This document shows positions 11,675 through 20,951 of a stretch of 64,000 nt of DNA, in pieces. A program made the translations under genes and the position numbers. Under the pieces are notes generated by a model. That model did no database searches, was not told the DNA's origin, and worked only from the letters and a program-made list of their open reading frames with translations. Source of the stretch: Melitaea cinxia (Eukaryota; Arthropoda; Insecta; Lepidoptera; Nymphalidae). How positions within the stretch are numbered: position 1 is the first letter of the stretch; every line of letters starts with the position of its first letter. The stretch spans positions 8,371,501 to 8,435,500 of the forward strand of contig NC_059402.1 in NCBI RefSeq assembly GCF_905220565.1, written 5' to 3'.

Positions 11675-12351
11675 TAAGTACAGAATTTGGATATATTTCG
11701 ACGAATTTTGTTGTATTTGTAATAAAAATAAACGTTGCGAAATGTTCGTTTATCATAACAAAATTTTCATTAAGTTTACAATGTATCAAATCATAAATCA
11801 TTTAATTCACGTATACAGTTTCGGCATAATTGTTCATGTTCTGATAGAGGTTGTTTGCGCGTATGGCGCTACTTAACGAAAATAATACGAATTTCATACA
11901 TAAGTTTGCGGCACTAATTTGTACTTCATTGTGTGAGCCAGCTTTACAAAATAATCTGCTTTCGGTACAACGGCGTAATATGTAATCCTTTAAAGTTAAA
12001 TTGCCACGTAGGTTGCCGCAAATGTTGCGTCTCTCTTTAACGCTTGAGAGGCAGCAAATGATTTTCTACGATACTGTAGCTACGAGAAGAAGATCACATT
12101 AAGAAAGCTCTTATGCGTTTTAGAAATAATTATATTTAGTTATTTTTTATAATTGTAATTGTATCTTCTATATATGAATTATTAGTGGGGAGGTAGGTTA
12201 TAAAGATAAATTTTAAGTTTTTAATTTAAAAAATTAATAGATATTATTCCGTGCAGGATTACATAGTTGATAAAGATGTGTGGACTTAATGACGCTGTAT
12301 TTCATGCAAGATATTATTAATTTTGCACTAAAACGCAGTTATATCTTATTT
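11675..12351. other. AT-rich intergenic DNA
   Basis: No gene or recognised repeat. Confidence 0.5.
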
Positions 12352-12496
12352 TCAAAAGAGTAACTGCGGAGTTTCTTGCCGATTCTTCTCTGCAGATTAA
12401 TCTATATTGCGAATCGGTGGTAGCTTTACTTTTACAAAAATAATAACTAATAACTTTTAAAATTTGAATTTGTAACAAACTGAAAGTACTCTTGGG

Positions 12497-12500
<4 letters not shown>
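12352..12500 (+). repeat. Dispersed repeat family D, left part, interrupted by the R1-like LINE
   Basis: It contains GAGTAACTGCGGAGTTTCTT, TTCTCTGCAGATTAATCTAT and GAATCGGTGGTAGCTTTACT, ending TACTCTTGGGGCCT. The repeat continues with ATTTGAATAAAGTTGATTTT at 18324-18352, so the LINE sits inside it. Confidence 0.8.
12487..12500. repeat. 14-bp target-site duplication, 3' side of R1-like LINE
   Basis: tactcttggggcct is identical to 18310-18323. The last T cannot be separated from the poly-T run, so the true length is 13 or 14 bp. Confidence 0.9.

Positions 12501-12551
<51 letters not shown>
12501..12551 (-). other. Poly-A tail of R1-like LINE
   Basis: An uninterrupted run of 51 T on the plus strand, directly between the 3' UTR and the target-site duplication. 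It is evidence for target-primed reverse transcription of a polyadenylated RNA. Confidence 0.9.
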
Positions 12552-12552
<1 letters not shown>

Positions 12553-12856
12553 ATATCGCAGGGTAACCCATTTACGGGTGATATCCAGGATGCCCGGGTA
12601 GGCATTACTAGACCGTATGTCGGCTTAGCACTTGGGGGTGCACTACCGACCAAAACCCCTGCGGGAGCCTTCAGCCGCTTTAATTGGAGGGTCCCGGAAC
12701 TGCAGGCAACAGGATCCCTCCAGCGACAGGCTGGCCTCGGCGAAAAGACCAGACTTCTCCTCCATGGGACTGTCCGGCTCACCTCTGAACAATCCCGACG
12801 ACGCCATGTCTAGCAGGACCGGGTTCCCATCCCGGCCCGACATGGGCACAGGGGCG

Positions 12857-15800
12857 TTACTGGAGGTGCATTAAGTAGCGCCTCCTACGCACCCCCGTTC
12901 GTCGCCTGCGGACGGAGGCCTCGTCGGCGGCCCCCTCTCTCATCCGCTCGTCGTTCTCCTTCTGGGACATTACTGTCTCGCAGAAGGAGACCATCGCCTT
13001 CCAGGACTCGTCGTCACCGAGCATCGCGGTGATAACGCTCGGTAGTGACAAGTCCCCTCCGAGGACTGTCGTCAGATCGCGACGTAGCGCCGCCCATCTC
13101 GGGCACACCTCGAGGGTGTGCTGGGCAGAGTCCACCGCCGCGCCACAATCGTGACATTCAGTCGTCGGCTCCCTTTGGGCCGTCCGACACAAGTATTCAC
13201 CAAAGCAGCCGTGCCCGGTGAGAACCTGCGTCAGACGGAAGGTGAGGGGTTTGCGCTTACGGCGCATCCACCGCTCAAGGACCGGGCGCAAGGCAGCCGT
13301 TACGCGAGTGCCATACGGCTGCTCCAACAGGTCCTCCCCCCACCTCCGCATTAATGCTTCTTGCCCCATTCGGCGCACCCGTAGGATCCCGTCCAACGTG
13401 AGGTTCTCACCGAGAGCCCTCCTACCCGAGACGTATGAGTAGGTCTCGGCAAGGACCTCCGCCACGAGCTCCCACGGGGGGTCGCCAGCTAGGGCAGTAG
13501 CTGCAGCCCACGATACCGTACGATACCCCCGAATCACCCTCACCGCGATGATCTTCTGCGCCGACCGCAGTGCGGCCTTATTCTTCGCAGTGAGGCGATC
13601 CGCCCAAACCGGGGCACCGTACGTCGCCATACTCCGGCAGACTCCGGAATATAGCTGCCTGCAGGCAGCGCTGGGTCCTCCGAGGTTCGGGAGGAGTCTG
13701 CCCAGTGCACTCGCCACCTTCACGACCTTCGGTCCCACCATAGCGAAGTGTGGACCGAAGGTCCACCCTCCGTCAAGGATAAGCCCCAAATATTTCATTT
13801 GGGAGCTCATCCGGACCCTCCCCTCTCCGATCTGCAGGGTAGCCCCCGGTGGGGGTCCCTTGCGTCCGGTCCCGCGAAAGAGGAGGGCTTCGGTCTTTTC
13901 AATTCTGACACGAAGCCCCAAACTCTTTATGCGGCTGATCACGAGGTCGAGTCCGACCTCAGCCAGCCGCGCCGCCTCCTTATAGTCTCGTCCCCGGGAG
14001 TAAACGAGAGTGTCATCCGCGTAGCAAATGACACCCATCCCGGGGAGGAGACGGCCTCGCAGGACCCAGTCGTATCCGATGTCCCACAGGATCGGGCCCA
14101 GCACCGATCCCTGTGGGACACCACAGCCGACCCGCCGCCACTCCACGGACCCCGACCGATTTTCGAGGCCTACTTTGCGATCGGAGAGGTACGCCTCCAG
14201 CAGCCTCCCTAGATACGGGGGTACTCCGAAGAATTTGAGTGCCTCCCGAATCACTGCATGCGGGAGGCTGTTGAAGGCGTTCGCGATGTCCAACGACACC
14301 GCGAGCACCACCTCCCTCTTGTGTTCCGCTTCACCCGTCACCGCCCGTAGGTGTTTGAGGGCGTCGATGGTCGACCGGCGCGCTCGAAACCCGAATTGGG
14401 ATTCCGAGAGTCCGGGTCCCGAGCCCTCCTCCAGGTGCTGAACGAGCCGGGAAGCCACTATTCTCTCCAAGAGTTTCCCAGCTTCGTTCAGCAACACCAC
14501 CGGTCGCACCGACGAAGCCGAGTCCGGGGTCCGCCCTGCCTTAGGAAGTAGGCAAAGCCGACCCTCCTTCCAGGCCCCCGGGAACTGGCCAGACCGCAGG
14601 CAGCGGTCAAACAGTTCCCGGAGGCTATCGCCGAGGTGCCCGAGAGCGATCCCAAGTACTCTCCCGTGCACCCCGTCTGGACCCGGCGCCCTCTTCTTAC
14701 TCTGAAGGCGGGACAGAGCTGCCTCCATTTCAGCCTCTGTGACGGGTGGCGGAACACTCTCCTCCTCGTCCGGCGTCTGCCGAGCCATCCTGGGGGGCAT
14801 GAAACCCTCGGGTTCGTCGGGAAAGAGTTCCCCGACGATCCTTCCCAGTTGCTCCGGCTGGAGCGTTTCGCTGATGGGGGCCGACTGGGCGCGGAGCTTG
14901 TTCCGCGCCCAATTATACGGTCGGCCCCAGGGGTCTCTCTCTAGACCCCCAATTAACTCCAGCCAGGCCTCCTCCTTGGCTCGGCATATGGCCTGCTGCA
15001 GGATCTTCCTTTTCTCCACGTAGATCCTGCGCAGCCTGTCGTCCCTGTCCACGTCCTGGGGGCGTCTCCGCCTGCTCCGAGTATATTGCCTCCTGGCCCC
15101 GTTGCAGGCGGCCCGGAGACCGGCTATCTCAGCCGACCACCAGTAGAGCGCCCGCCGTTGGGGTAGACGCTTCGCGCGCGGCATGGCCGCTCTGCAGACA
15201 GCGGTAAATGTGTCGCAGAGCCGGTTAGCCGCCTCATCCACCCCAAACTCCAGCAATGGCGGGAGACTCCAGCGGCCGACGATTGCGGCCTCCTCTGCCA
15301 GTTCCCGGTTGAGCTTGGAGAGTGCCCAGCGTGGAAACTGGCTACACCCCCTGAACAACGTTGACGACGACGATGACGCCGGACGGACGGGAGCTGGAGA
15401 CACCTCGAACCTTATGTATCGATGGTCCGAGAGAGTCTCCACCTCCGTTTCCACCCTCCACCCCTCCACTCTGCGTGCGATAGCTGGCGTGGCAAACGTG
15501 ACGTCTACCACGGAACCTCCCGACCAACGCACGCACGTCTGGACTGTCCCCACATTGAGCAGGGATAGTCCGGCAGCAAGCGCCCACTCCTCCACCTCCC
15601 TCCCTTTTGGGTTCGTAACCGGATTTCCCCAAGCCGTGGACTTGGCATTGAGGTCACCGGCTACGAAAACCTGAAGGGGAGCTAGCTGCCCCACCAGCGG
15701 CCCCAGAACATCGAGAAACCGTTCCAGGGCCGCCAGGTCACGATTCGGGGAGAAGTAGACTCCGACGAAAGCCACCTCCCCCCGAACCGCAGCCACATAC

Positions 15801-16027
15801 CCATGTCCCCTCGCCTTGATGACAAGGGGGGGTCCAGCTCCAGGCCTCACCACGATCGCCACCAAGCCCTCGGTGTCTCCCGCCCAGTGTGGGTAAGAAG
15901 GCACGGCATATGGTTCAGCGACGATGGCGACGTCAACACACCACTCCGCCATGGACTGCAAGACAAGGTCCTGGGCTCCAGCGCAGTGGTTGACGTTCGC
16001 CTGGAGGACGTTGAGATGCCCGGACAT
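12857..16027 (-). CDS. R1-clade LINE ORF2: endonuclease/reverse transcriptase
   Basis: This 1056-aa protein would nick chromosomal DNA and reverse transcribe the element RNA onto the nick. The endonuclease at residues 1-205 shows AEPY (37-40), AGDLNAKS (123-130) and LSDHR (199-203). The reverse transcriptase has SLDIANAF (578-585), GVPQGSVLGP (636-645), the catalytic YADD (669-672) and MKYLGLILDG. A C-terminal knuckle CHDC-H-C spans about 958-975, and the C-terminus is Arg-rich. All catalytic motifs I can check are present and there is no internal stop. The ATG overlaps the ORF1 stop by one base (TAATG). In the related silkworm element SART1 such a UAAUG is known to allow translational coupling, so ORF2 is probably translated by reinitiation. 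Plus-strand frames across this region are shadows. Confidence 0.93.
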   Translation of the reverse strand: MSGHLNVLQANVNHCAGAQDLVLQSMAEWCVDVAIVAEPYAVPSYPHWAGDTEGLVAIVVRPGAGPPLVIKARGHGYVAAVRGEVAFVGVYFSPNRDLAALERFLDVLGPLVGQLAPLQVFVAGDLNAKSTAWGNPVTNPKGREVEEWALAAGLSLLNVGTVQTCVRWSGGSVVDVTFATPAIARRVEGWRVETEVETLSDHRYIRFEVSPAPVRPASSSSSTLFRGCSQFPRWALSKLNRELAEEAAIVGRWSLPPLLEFGVDEAANRLCDTFTAVCRAAMPRAKRLPQRRALYWWSAEIAGLRAACNGARRQYTRSRRRRPQDVDRDDRLRRIYVEKRKILQQAICRAKEEAWLELIGGLERDPWGRPYNWARNKLRAQSAPISETLQPEQLGRIVGELFPDEPEGFMPPRMARQTPDEEESVPPPVTEAEMEAALSRLQSKKRAPGPDGVHGRVLGIALGHLGDSLRELFDRCLRSGQFPGAWKEGRLCLLPKAGRTPDSASSVRPVVLLNEAGKLLERIVASRLVQHLEEGSGPGLSESQFGFRARRSTIDALKHLRAVTGEAEHKREVVLAVSLDIANAFNSLPHAVIREALKFFGVPPYLGRLLEAYLSDRKVGLENRSGSVEWRRVGCGVPQGSVLGPILWDIGYDWVLRGRLLPGMGVICYADDTLVYSRGRDYKEAARLAEVGLDLVISRIKSLGLRVRIEKTEALLFRGTGRKGPPPGATLQIGEGRVRMSSQMKYLGLILDGGWTFGPHFAMVGPKVVKVASALGRLLPNLGGPSAACRQLYSGVCRSMATYGAPVWADRLTAKNKAALRSAQKIIAVRVIRGYRTVSWAAATALAGDPPWELVAEVLAETYSYVSGRRALGENLTLDGILRVRRMGQEALMRRWGEDLLEQPYGTRVTAALRPVLERWMRRKRKPLTFRLTQVLTGHGCFGEYLCRTAQREPTTECHDCGAAVDSAQHTLEVCPRWAALRRDLTTVLGGDLSLPSVITAMLGDDESWKAMVSFCETVMSQKENDERMREGAADEASVRRRRTGVRRRRYLMHLQ

Positions 16028-18156
16028 TATTCGGCCATCTCAGCGTCTGCTGTCACCACTTGGTTCCCCCCTTGGGATGTCTGCGAAGGGAACTTCCCGC
16101 GAGTTATTGGGGGTTTGCACGCCATGCCCCCCATCACGTGGCCCGCCGGCCTGCCAGCGTCCGCGCACACCGCGCAACGAGCGGCGGCCGAGCACCCGGC
16201 GGCTTTGTGGCCAGCCTGTCCGCAGCGATAGCACAGTGCGCTGCGGTCAGTGCCTGCTGGGCACGTGGCACCGACGTGCCCTAGTCCCAAACAACGGAAG
16301 CAGTGCCTGGGACGCGCCTGCAGGAGGTGGACGACCCCCCTGCTCCACCCCACCGCTATTTTCCCGGCTTGCAGCAGTTTTTTCCCTGCTGCTGCCGGAA
16401 CTTCAATGTGGGCTGTTCCCGAGCCCATTTGCCCTACGCGAATGTTTCTCACGTGGACTTGTCCCGGAGAACAGCCCCCCTCCTTCGCCACCGCAGTAGC
16501 CAAGCGCTCCGCTGTGACCGCGTCGCTCAGGCCTGAGATTCGCATCTCTGCCCGCTTCTCAGGCCGGAGCACCTCCACCTCCTCAGCCAAGGCCTCCTTT
16601 AGACGAGCGGCGAGGGCATCGGCCTTATCCCCACACGTGGAGCCGGTCACCTCGATAAGTCGCGCCCCGGTCGCCGACTGGCGAATTCGAAGCGGGCCTA
16701 TTCCCAGCTCGTTGAGGTCGATATTGCTCTCGGCCTTAAGCAATGTCGACCCGTACGTGGCCCCCCTGGCTACTGCCTCCGGCCGTAACTTAATAATTAC
16801 GGCCGCAGAGCGAGGGAGCGCCAGCCTAGGCTTCGGGGTCTCCTTCTTGGCCGGCGGCGTTGAGGCTGCCGTTTTTTTTGTCACCGGATTCTTCGCCGGC
16901 GGCGCTGAAGCTGTCCGTTTGTTCGCCGCCGATTTTCGGCGGACGACTTCCGTCCAGCTTGCCCTCGGCTCCTCATGGGGTATGGCCACCTCTCCCTCCT
17001 TCCGTTGAGTGGCCGCTTGCTTTGAGGTGGAGGGACCGAACGCAGTCCACTCCACCTCCTTAACCTTTCCCTTTCCTTTGTCTTTTCCCTTCCCCTTTCC
17101 CTTGCTCGATGCTAGGGGAAGGGTGGGGGGCTCCTCCGAGTCTAATTGGGCACCCACGCTAGCGCTAGAGGCCGCCGTCATTCGGTTCTTATTCGCACTG
17201 GTGGCTCTTGTAGCTCGCGCCAGTGGTCTGCTGTCCCTAGCCATTGGGGTGCCGCAAGGAGGGGCAGCAGGGAGCTGAAGAGCCGCCATGCGGTCGTCCA
17301 CGATGTTGCCGACCATAACAGCTATGTCCTGCATTAAGTCGGCAGGCTCCTTTGCACTCGTGGATTCAGCCACCTTTTTGCGGCTGTCCTCGAACTCCCG
17401 TCTGTAAGCCCGCACCTCCTCACGGCTCAGTTCCAGCTCCCGAGTGAGCCGACAGATGTCCGCCTTCAGTCTTCGGACTTCGTCCGTCACGTTGCGGCCC
17501 ACAAGGGACTCCAGCATGTCCCTAATGGCGCCGGCGGCCCTTCTAATTTTGGCGGCATAACCCCCCTTCAGGTTGACCGACTTCCCAGTCAGGCCGAGGA
17601 TTAAATTGAGGTTGGCCTCAGAAGCCACCCTCAGCTCCTCGGCCCCCCGGTTCTCGATATCGTCCAACTCGATAGGGGTCTCCTCCATGTGACCCCCCAC
17701 CACCTTCTCCTTCCTGTATACTCTCTTGAGGAGGGACGCCTCGAACTCGTTCTCCCGGTCTTTCTCCACACGCTCTCTCAGAGCTGCTCTGGCGCCCGTA
17801 AGTGTGGGTGCCTTGCCCCTCTTGGCCGCTGGCCGGGACCTAGCCCCCACGCTCGCTCCCATCTCTATCTCCGTGCCGGAGTTTTCTGAGCCTCCCGAGT
17901 AAAGGCGCTTTCGCCCCAGCTCCGACTCAGACAACGAGGTGATGGAGATGTCCTCCAAGACCTCGATATCTCCTTGCGACTGGCCCTGAGAAGGGCCTTT
18001 GGGTTGGCCCTGAGAAGGGCCGTTGGGTTGGCCCTGAGAAGGGCCGTTGGGTTGGCCCTGAGAAGGGCCGTTGGGTTGGCCCTGAGAAGGGCCGTTGGGT
18101 TGGCCCTGAGAAGGGCCCTTGGCAACTCCACCTCTACTCTCGCGTAGAGGAAGCAT
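16027..18156 (-). CDS. R1-clade LINE ORF1: nucleic-acid-binding Gag-like protein
   Basis: A 709-aa protein expected to bind the element RNA and form the ribonucleoprotein. The ATG at 18156 follows an in-frame TAA by three bases, which fixes the start. Residues about 13-62 are six near-identical octapeptides of the GPSQGQPN type. A predicted coiled coil spans about 212-265 (EVRRLKADICRLTRELELSR). Lys-rich and Pro/Ala-rich linkers follow, then three zinc knuckles: C619-C622-H627-C632, C642-C645-H650-C655, and a longer C661-C664-H673-C680. Two or three C-terminal knuckles are typical of R1-type ORF1p. The stop TAA shares its last base with the ORF2 ATG. Confidence 0.9.
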   Translation of the reverse strand: MLPLRESRGGVAKGPSQGQPNGPSQGQPNGPSQGQPNGPSQGQPNGPSQGQPKGPSQGQSQGDIEVLEDISITSLSESELGRKRLYSGGSENSGTEIEMGASVGARSRPAAKRGKAPTLTGARAALRERVEKDRENEFEASLLKRVYRKEKVVGGHMEETPIELDDIENRGAEELRVASEANLNLILGLTGKSVNLKGGYAAKIRRAAGAIRDMLESLVGRNVTDEVRRLKADICRLTRELELSREEVRAYRREFEDSRKKVAESTSAKEPADLMQDIAVMVGNIVDDRMAALQLPAAPPCGTPMARDSRPLARATRATSANKNRMTAASSASVGAQLDSEEPPTLPLASSKGKGKGKDKGKGKVKEVEWTAFGPSTSKQAATQRKEGEVAIPHEEPRASWTEVVRRKSAANKRTASAPPAKNPVTKKTAASTPPAKKETPKPRLALPRSAAVIIKLRPEAVARGATYGSTLLKAESNIDLNELGIGPLRIRQSATGARLIEVTGSTCGDKADALAARLKEALAEEVEVLRPEKRAEMRISGLSDAVTAERLATAVAKEGGCSPGQVHVRNIRVGQMGSGTAHIEVPAAAGKKLLQAGKIAVGWSRGVVHLLQARPRHCFRCLGLGHVGATCPAGTDRSALCYRCGQAGHKAAGCSAAARCAVCADAGRPAGHVMGGMACKPPITRGKFPSQTSQGGNQVVTADAEMAE
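17975..18117 (-). repeat. 24-bp minisatellite inside LINE ORF1
   Basis: Six tandem copies of a 24-bp unit (plus strand gggttggccctgagaagggc plus 4 bases) encode the octapeptide repeats. The frame is preserved because the unit is a multiple of three. Copy number probably varies between element copies. Confidence 0.85.
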
Positions 18157-18309
18157 CGTTTAACAATCGCAGTCACAAAGACAAAATAATCCACAACCAA
18201 GTATAGCCTATAGCATTCAGTCACCTGCCTGCCACCTGCGTTACCGGGGTCAGGACAGGGTCCAGGGGAGACGACGAGGACGTAGCTAGAAACACTTGGG
18301 GACTCCCCC
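18157..18309 (-). promoter_or_regulatory. 5' UTR of R1-like LINE, presumed internal promoter region
   Basis: About 153 bp between the target-site duplication and the ORF1 ATG, starting GGGGAGTCCCC on the minus strand. Full-length LINEs normally carry an internal promoter here; no specific motif is recognised. Confidence 0.4.
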
Positions 18310-18323
18310 TACTCTTGGGGCCT
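18310..18323. repeat. 14-bp target-site duplication, 5' side of R1-like LINE
   Basis: tactcttggggcct, identical to 12487-12500. Confidence 0.9.
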
Positions 18324-18352
18324 ATTTGAATAAAGTTGATTTTGATTTTATA
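18324..18352 (+). repeat. Dispersed repeat family D, right part
   Basis: ATTTGAATAAAGTTGATTTT followed by GATTTTA continues the repeat broken at 12500. Confidence 0.8.
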
Positions 18353-18356
18353 GAAA

Positions 18357-18870
18357 GTAGACGTCCACTAAGAAAGAATTTTTCGATAGAGTCAGCAGAT
18401 TAAAGGGGTCTAAGGTCCCTCACGAGTTTTCACAAAAGCCCTTTATTTTTTGTGTTATATACTTATAATTCGACACAAATGTAAATAGTTAGTAGACGTC
18501 TACCAAGAACGAATTTTGCTACAGGTCTGGATAAAGCTTGTTTAAGAACTCGAGCAAATTTGTATGAAACTTCTTTATTTTTTGTTCTACAAGCTTAAAA
18601 AATTGGAAGAGTTAATGACTGCGACACAATTTTGTACTAATGCAGTTATTATCGTTACAGATTGTTTTTGCTATGTACCAAATATTTGAAATAAATAAAT
18701 ATTATTATTATAATTGGCAGAGTGATAGTTAATTGTGAGTGGAAGTCCAACAAGAACGAATTTTTCGATAGGACTACAATAAAAATGTCTAAGGGCTGAC
18801 GAAAGATTTTATAAAATTATTTAATTTTTATGATTATTTTTGGACTAGATACTGATTAAAAATGAATAAA
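18357..18870 (+). repeat. Diverged repeated unit (three copies), one interrupted
   Basis: Related segments begin at 18357 (GTAGACGTCCACTAAGAA), 18492 (GTAGACGTCTACCAAGAA) and 18739 (GTGGAAGTCCAACAAGAA). The spacing is 135 and then 247 bp. The extra roughly 112 bp in the second unit ends in AAATAAATAAATATTATT, like the tail of a short LINE-derived insertion. Confidence 0.5.
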
Positions 18871-20365
18871 TACTTATTTACACATACAGTACACACATAC
18901 ACATACAGTGTGTAAATTCTAACCTTAAATGTGTCAAATAGGACCTTAAAGTGTGTAGTATGGAAAATGGAAATCCGTATTTTTGGATTTAAAAGCATGA
19001 AACTTTTATCTTAGGCTTTTGATCACAACTATAAAAACATGTATTTTAGTATGAGGGAAAATCACTTACATCAAATTCATTGATATTTTGTATGTAAAAG
19101 TCTTAGTCTATGAAAGTGTCGCAATTCTGATTTTGCATGAAATTTTAATTCTGGACTGCTTTTGAAATTAAAAAAGTATTATTCTAACATTTATTATGTT
19201 CTTATTCTTAATCTTCTTGCGTATTTTTATACACCACTATCCGAAACAAAAACCAGCTCTATAACATAAGAAAGACAATAATAATAAATGACCTTATTAC
19301 AGAACGAAAAAACGCTTGTCCTACTCATTTATCCTACTTCTCCAACCTTACATTTAACAAGAAGTCATGTTAGCGTAACATTTATTGCCAAATCATAATC
19401 ACGCTTGTATAACGAACTGTTAATCGAGTAACAACAGTTACCTTCAAATTAAGTTAATTGGGGTTGTAATTGGCCGCTCCGTGCGACAATAAAAAGAAAA
19501 TATCGTCCCCGCCCAAGGTTTGTCCAGCTCTCTTATTAGAACCCTTTTCCGTCATTATGACTGCTCATGACTTATGTTCGGAACTAGGAATAAAAATACC
19601 GGCAGTTTTTGTAAATGTGTTTTACGAGTAGGTCAAAATAGAGAGAAATATATTATATCTATCTATGTAAATGAAATAAATTGCTGAAATGTATACGCTC
19701 ATAATTTCCGACCGACTGCATAAAATTGGATAAATCTTTTTTGTGTTCGTTAGTGTCAGGGTAAGAATTGCGTGAAAGAAAACAATAAAAGATATATTTA
19801 CAAAAATATGTGTATACGTACGTAGTCAGTACGTGAGCCGAGTCAGATAGTCTAACTGTATAGCTATTATATATGTAAAGACGAATTGCACGGTTTGATC
19901 AACCTATTGAGTCGAAGCGTGCCCTAAAAATATACATAAATCAAAATATATTCACATTTTTTTTTTGGAAGAACAGAATGACAAACCGAAACACATAATT
20001 ATTTGAATAGATAATAGATATGATATTAATTTTTTTTTTAATAAATTTACCTAAAATGACTTAATATGTTTGCTATCAATAAAGAAAAAAAATACCTAGG
20101 TTAATCATTCAGTCAGAGTTAGTTTAAAATAAGTGCCAGTGGACGGCGTATTTGGTGACAAAACTAACGTTAGTTTTTTAGGTGTATTATTTAAGTAAAA
20201 AATAAACTCTGTTAATATTGTCAGTAAAAAGTACATTCGATTTTAAATAATAGGGTCGTGATAAATGTATTTTCGTATTTTCTAGTAAAAAGTTGCAACA
20301 AAATCTTTTTGGTTTGTATGGTTTGTAACTGGCTGGTTCTGATACCATAAAAAGGTAACATTTTA
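18871..20365. other. AT-rich intergenic DNA
   Basis: No gene or repeat recognised. Confidence 0.5.
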
Positions 20366-20700
20366 TAATTGTGTTTGCTGGCAAGCGAAAAAAAACCGAC
20401 TGCAATTACATCGACAAGTAATACAACGTAGGTAGACGAAAAAATAGTCAAGCAAATACGCATTATCAAGGACTACTCCAAAAGTTGTAATCAGATTTCG
20501 ATGAAATTTTAATGTGATCTGATATGATAAATATCGGCTTTCGATTAAATTAAAAATGATCAAAATCGTAAAAAGTTATGCGGATTTTCGAGGGTTTCCC
20601 TCGATGTCTCTGGGATCCCATCATCATAATTATCCTGGTTTCCTTATCATGGTACCACACTTAGGATATCTGCTTTCCACCAAAAAATTTTATCAAAAGC
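20366..20700 (+). repeat. Dispersed repeat family E, left part, interrupted by LINE insertion
   Basis: It contains GTGTTTGCTGGCAAGCGAAA, AACCGACTGCAATTACATCG and GTAATACAACGTAGGTAGAC, matching 53944-54734 and (inverted) 60172-60592. The sequence leaves the family near 20700, and its terminal piece reappears at 26215-26268. Confidence 0.7.
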
Positions 20701-20818
20701 GGTTCATAGACATATACGTGACATTATACGTGAGTCTCCATGACAAAATATTGTGTATAATCTTGTACGTATAAAAAATTGTTAAATAAATAAATAAAAT
20801 AAATAAATAAATAAAATA
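20701..20818 (+). mobile_element. Probable 3' stub of a different LINE
   Basis: About 70 bp of non-family-E DNA ending in a run of AAATAAATAAAT units just before the full LINE. It differs from the 3' UTR of the downstream LINE, so it is probably a severely 5'-truncated other element. Confidence 0.35.
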
Positions 20819-20951
20819 GACGACGAAGTTATCCCCGGACATACATTAAAAAATATATATAGGTCCAGTCATCGCCTAGCATCGCTTGGCACCGCTTGTG
20901 TTTTCTGAGTGCACCTAGTCGTTGACCACGTAAATTCCAGTTGTTCTCAAA

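Larger units (their letters stand above)
12500..18309 (-). mobile_element. Full-length R1-clade non-LTR retrotransposon
   Basis: The element is bounded by the target-site duplications at 12487-12500 and 18310-18323. In minus-strand order it has a 5' UTR of about 150 nt (18309-18157), ORF1 (18156-16027), ORF2 (16027-12857), a 3' UTR of about 305 nt and a 51-nt poly-A tail (12551-12501). It is GC-rich against an AT-rich background. Placement in the R1 clade rests on triple CCHC-type knuckles near the end of ORF1p, an apurinic-type endonuclease at the start of ORF2p, and a C-terminal Cys/His knuckle. Both ORFs are intact, so it may be a recent, possibly active copy. Confidence 0.9.

Noticed and set aside
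12550..18224. Numerous 60-250-codon frames on the plus strand and in other minus frames across the R1-like LINE
   Set aside because: They overlap the two long ORFs antisense or out of frame and arise from the GC-rich composition, where stops are rare; none shows a recognisable domain.
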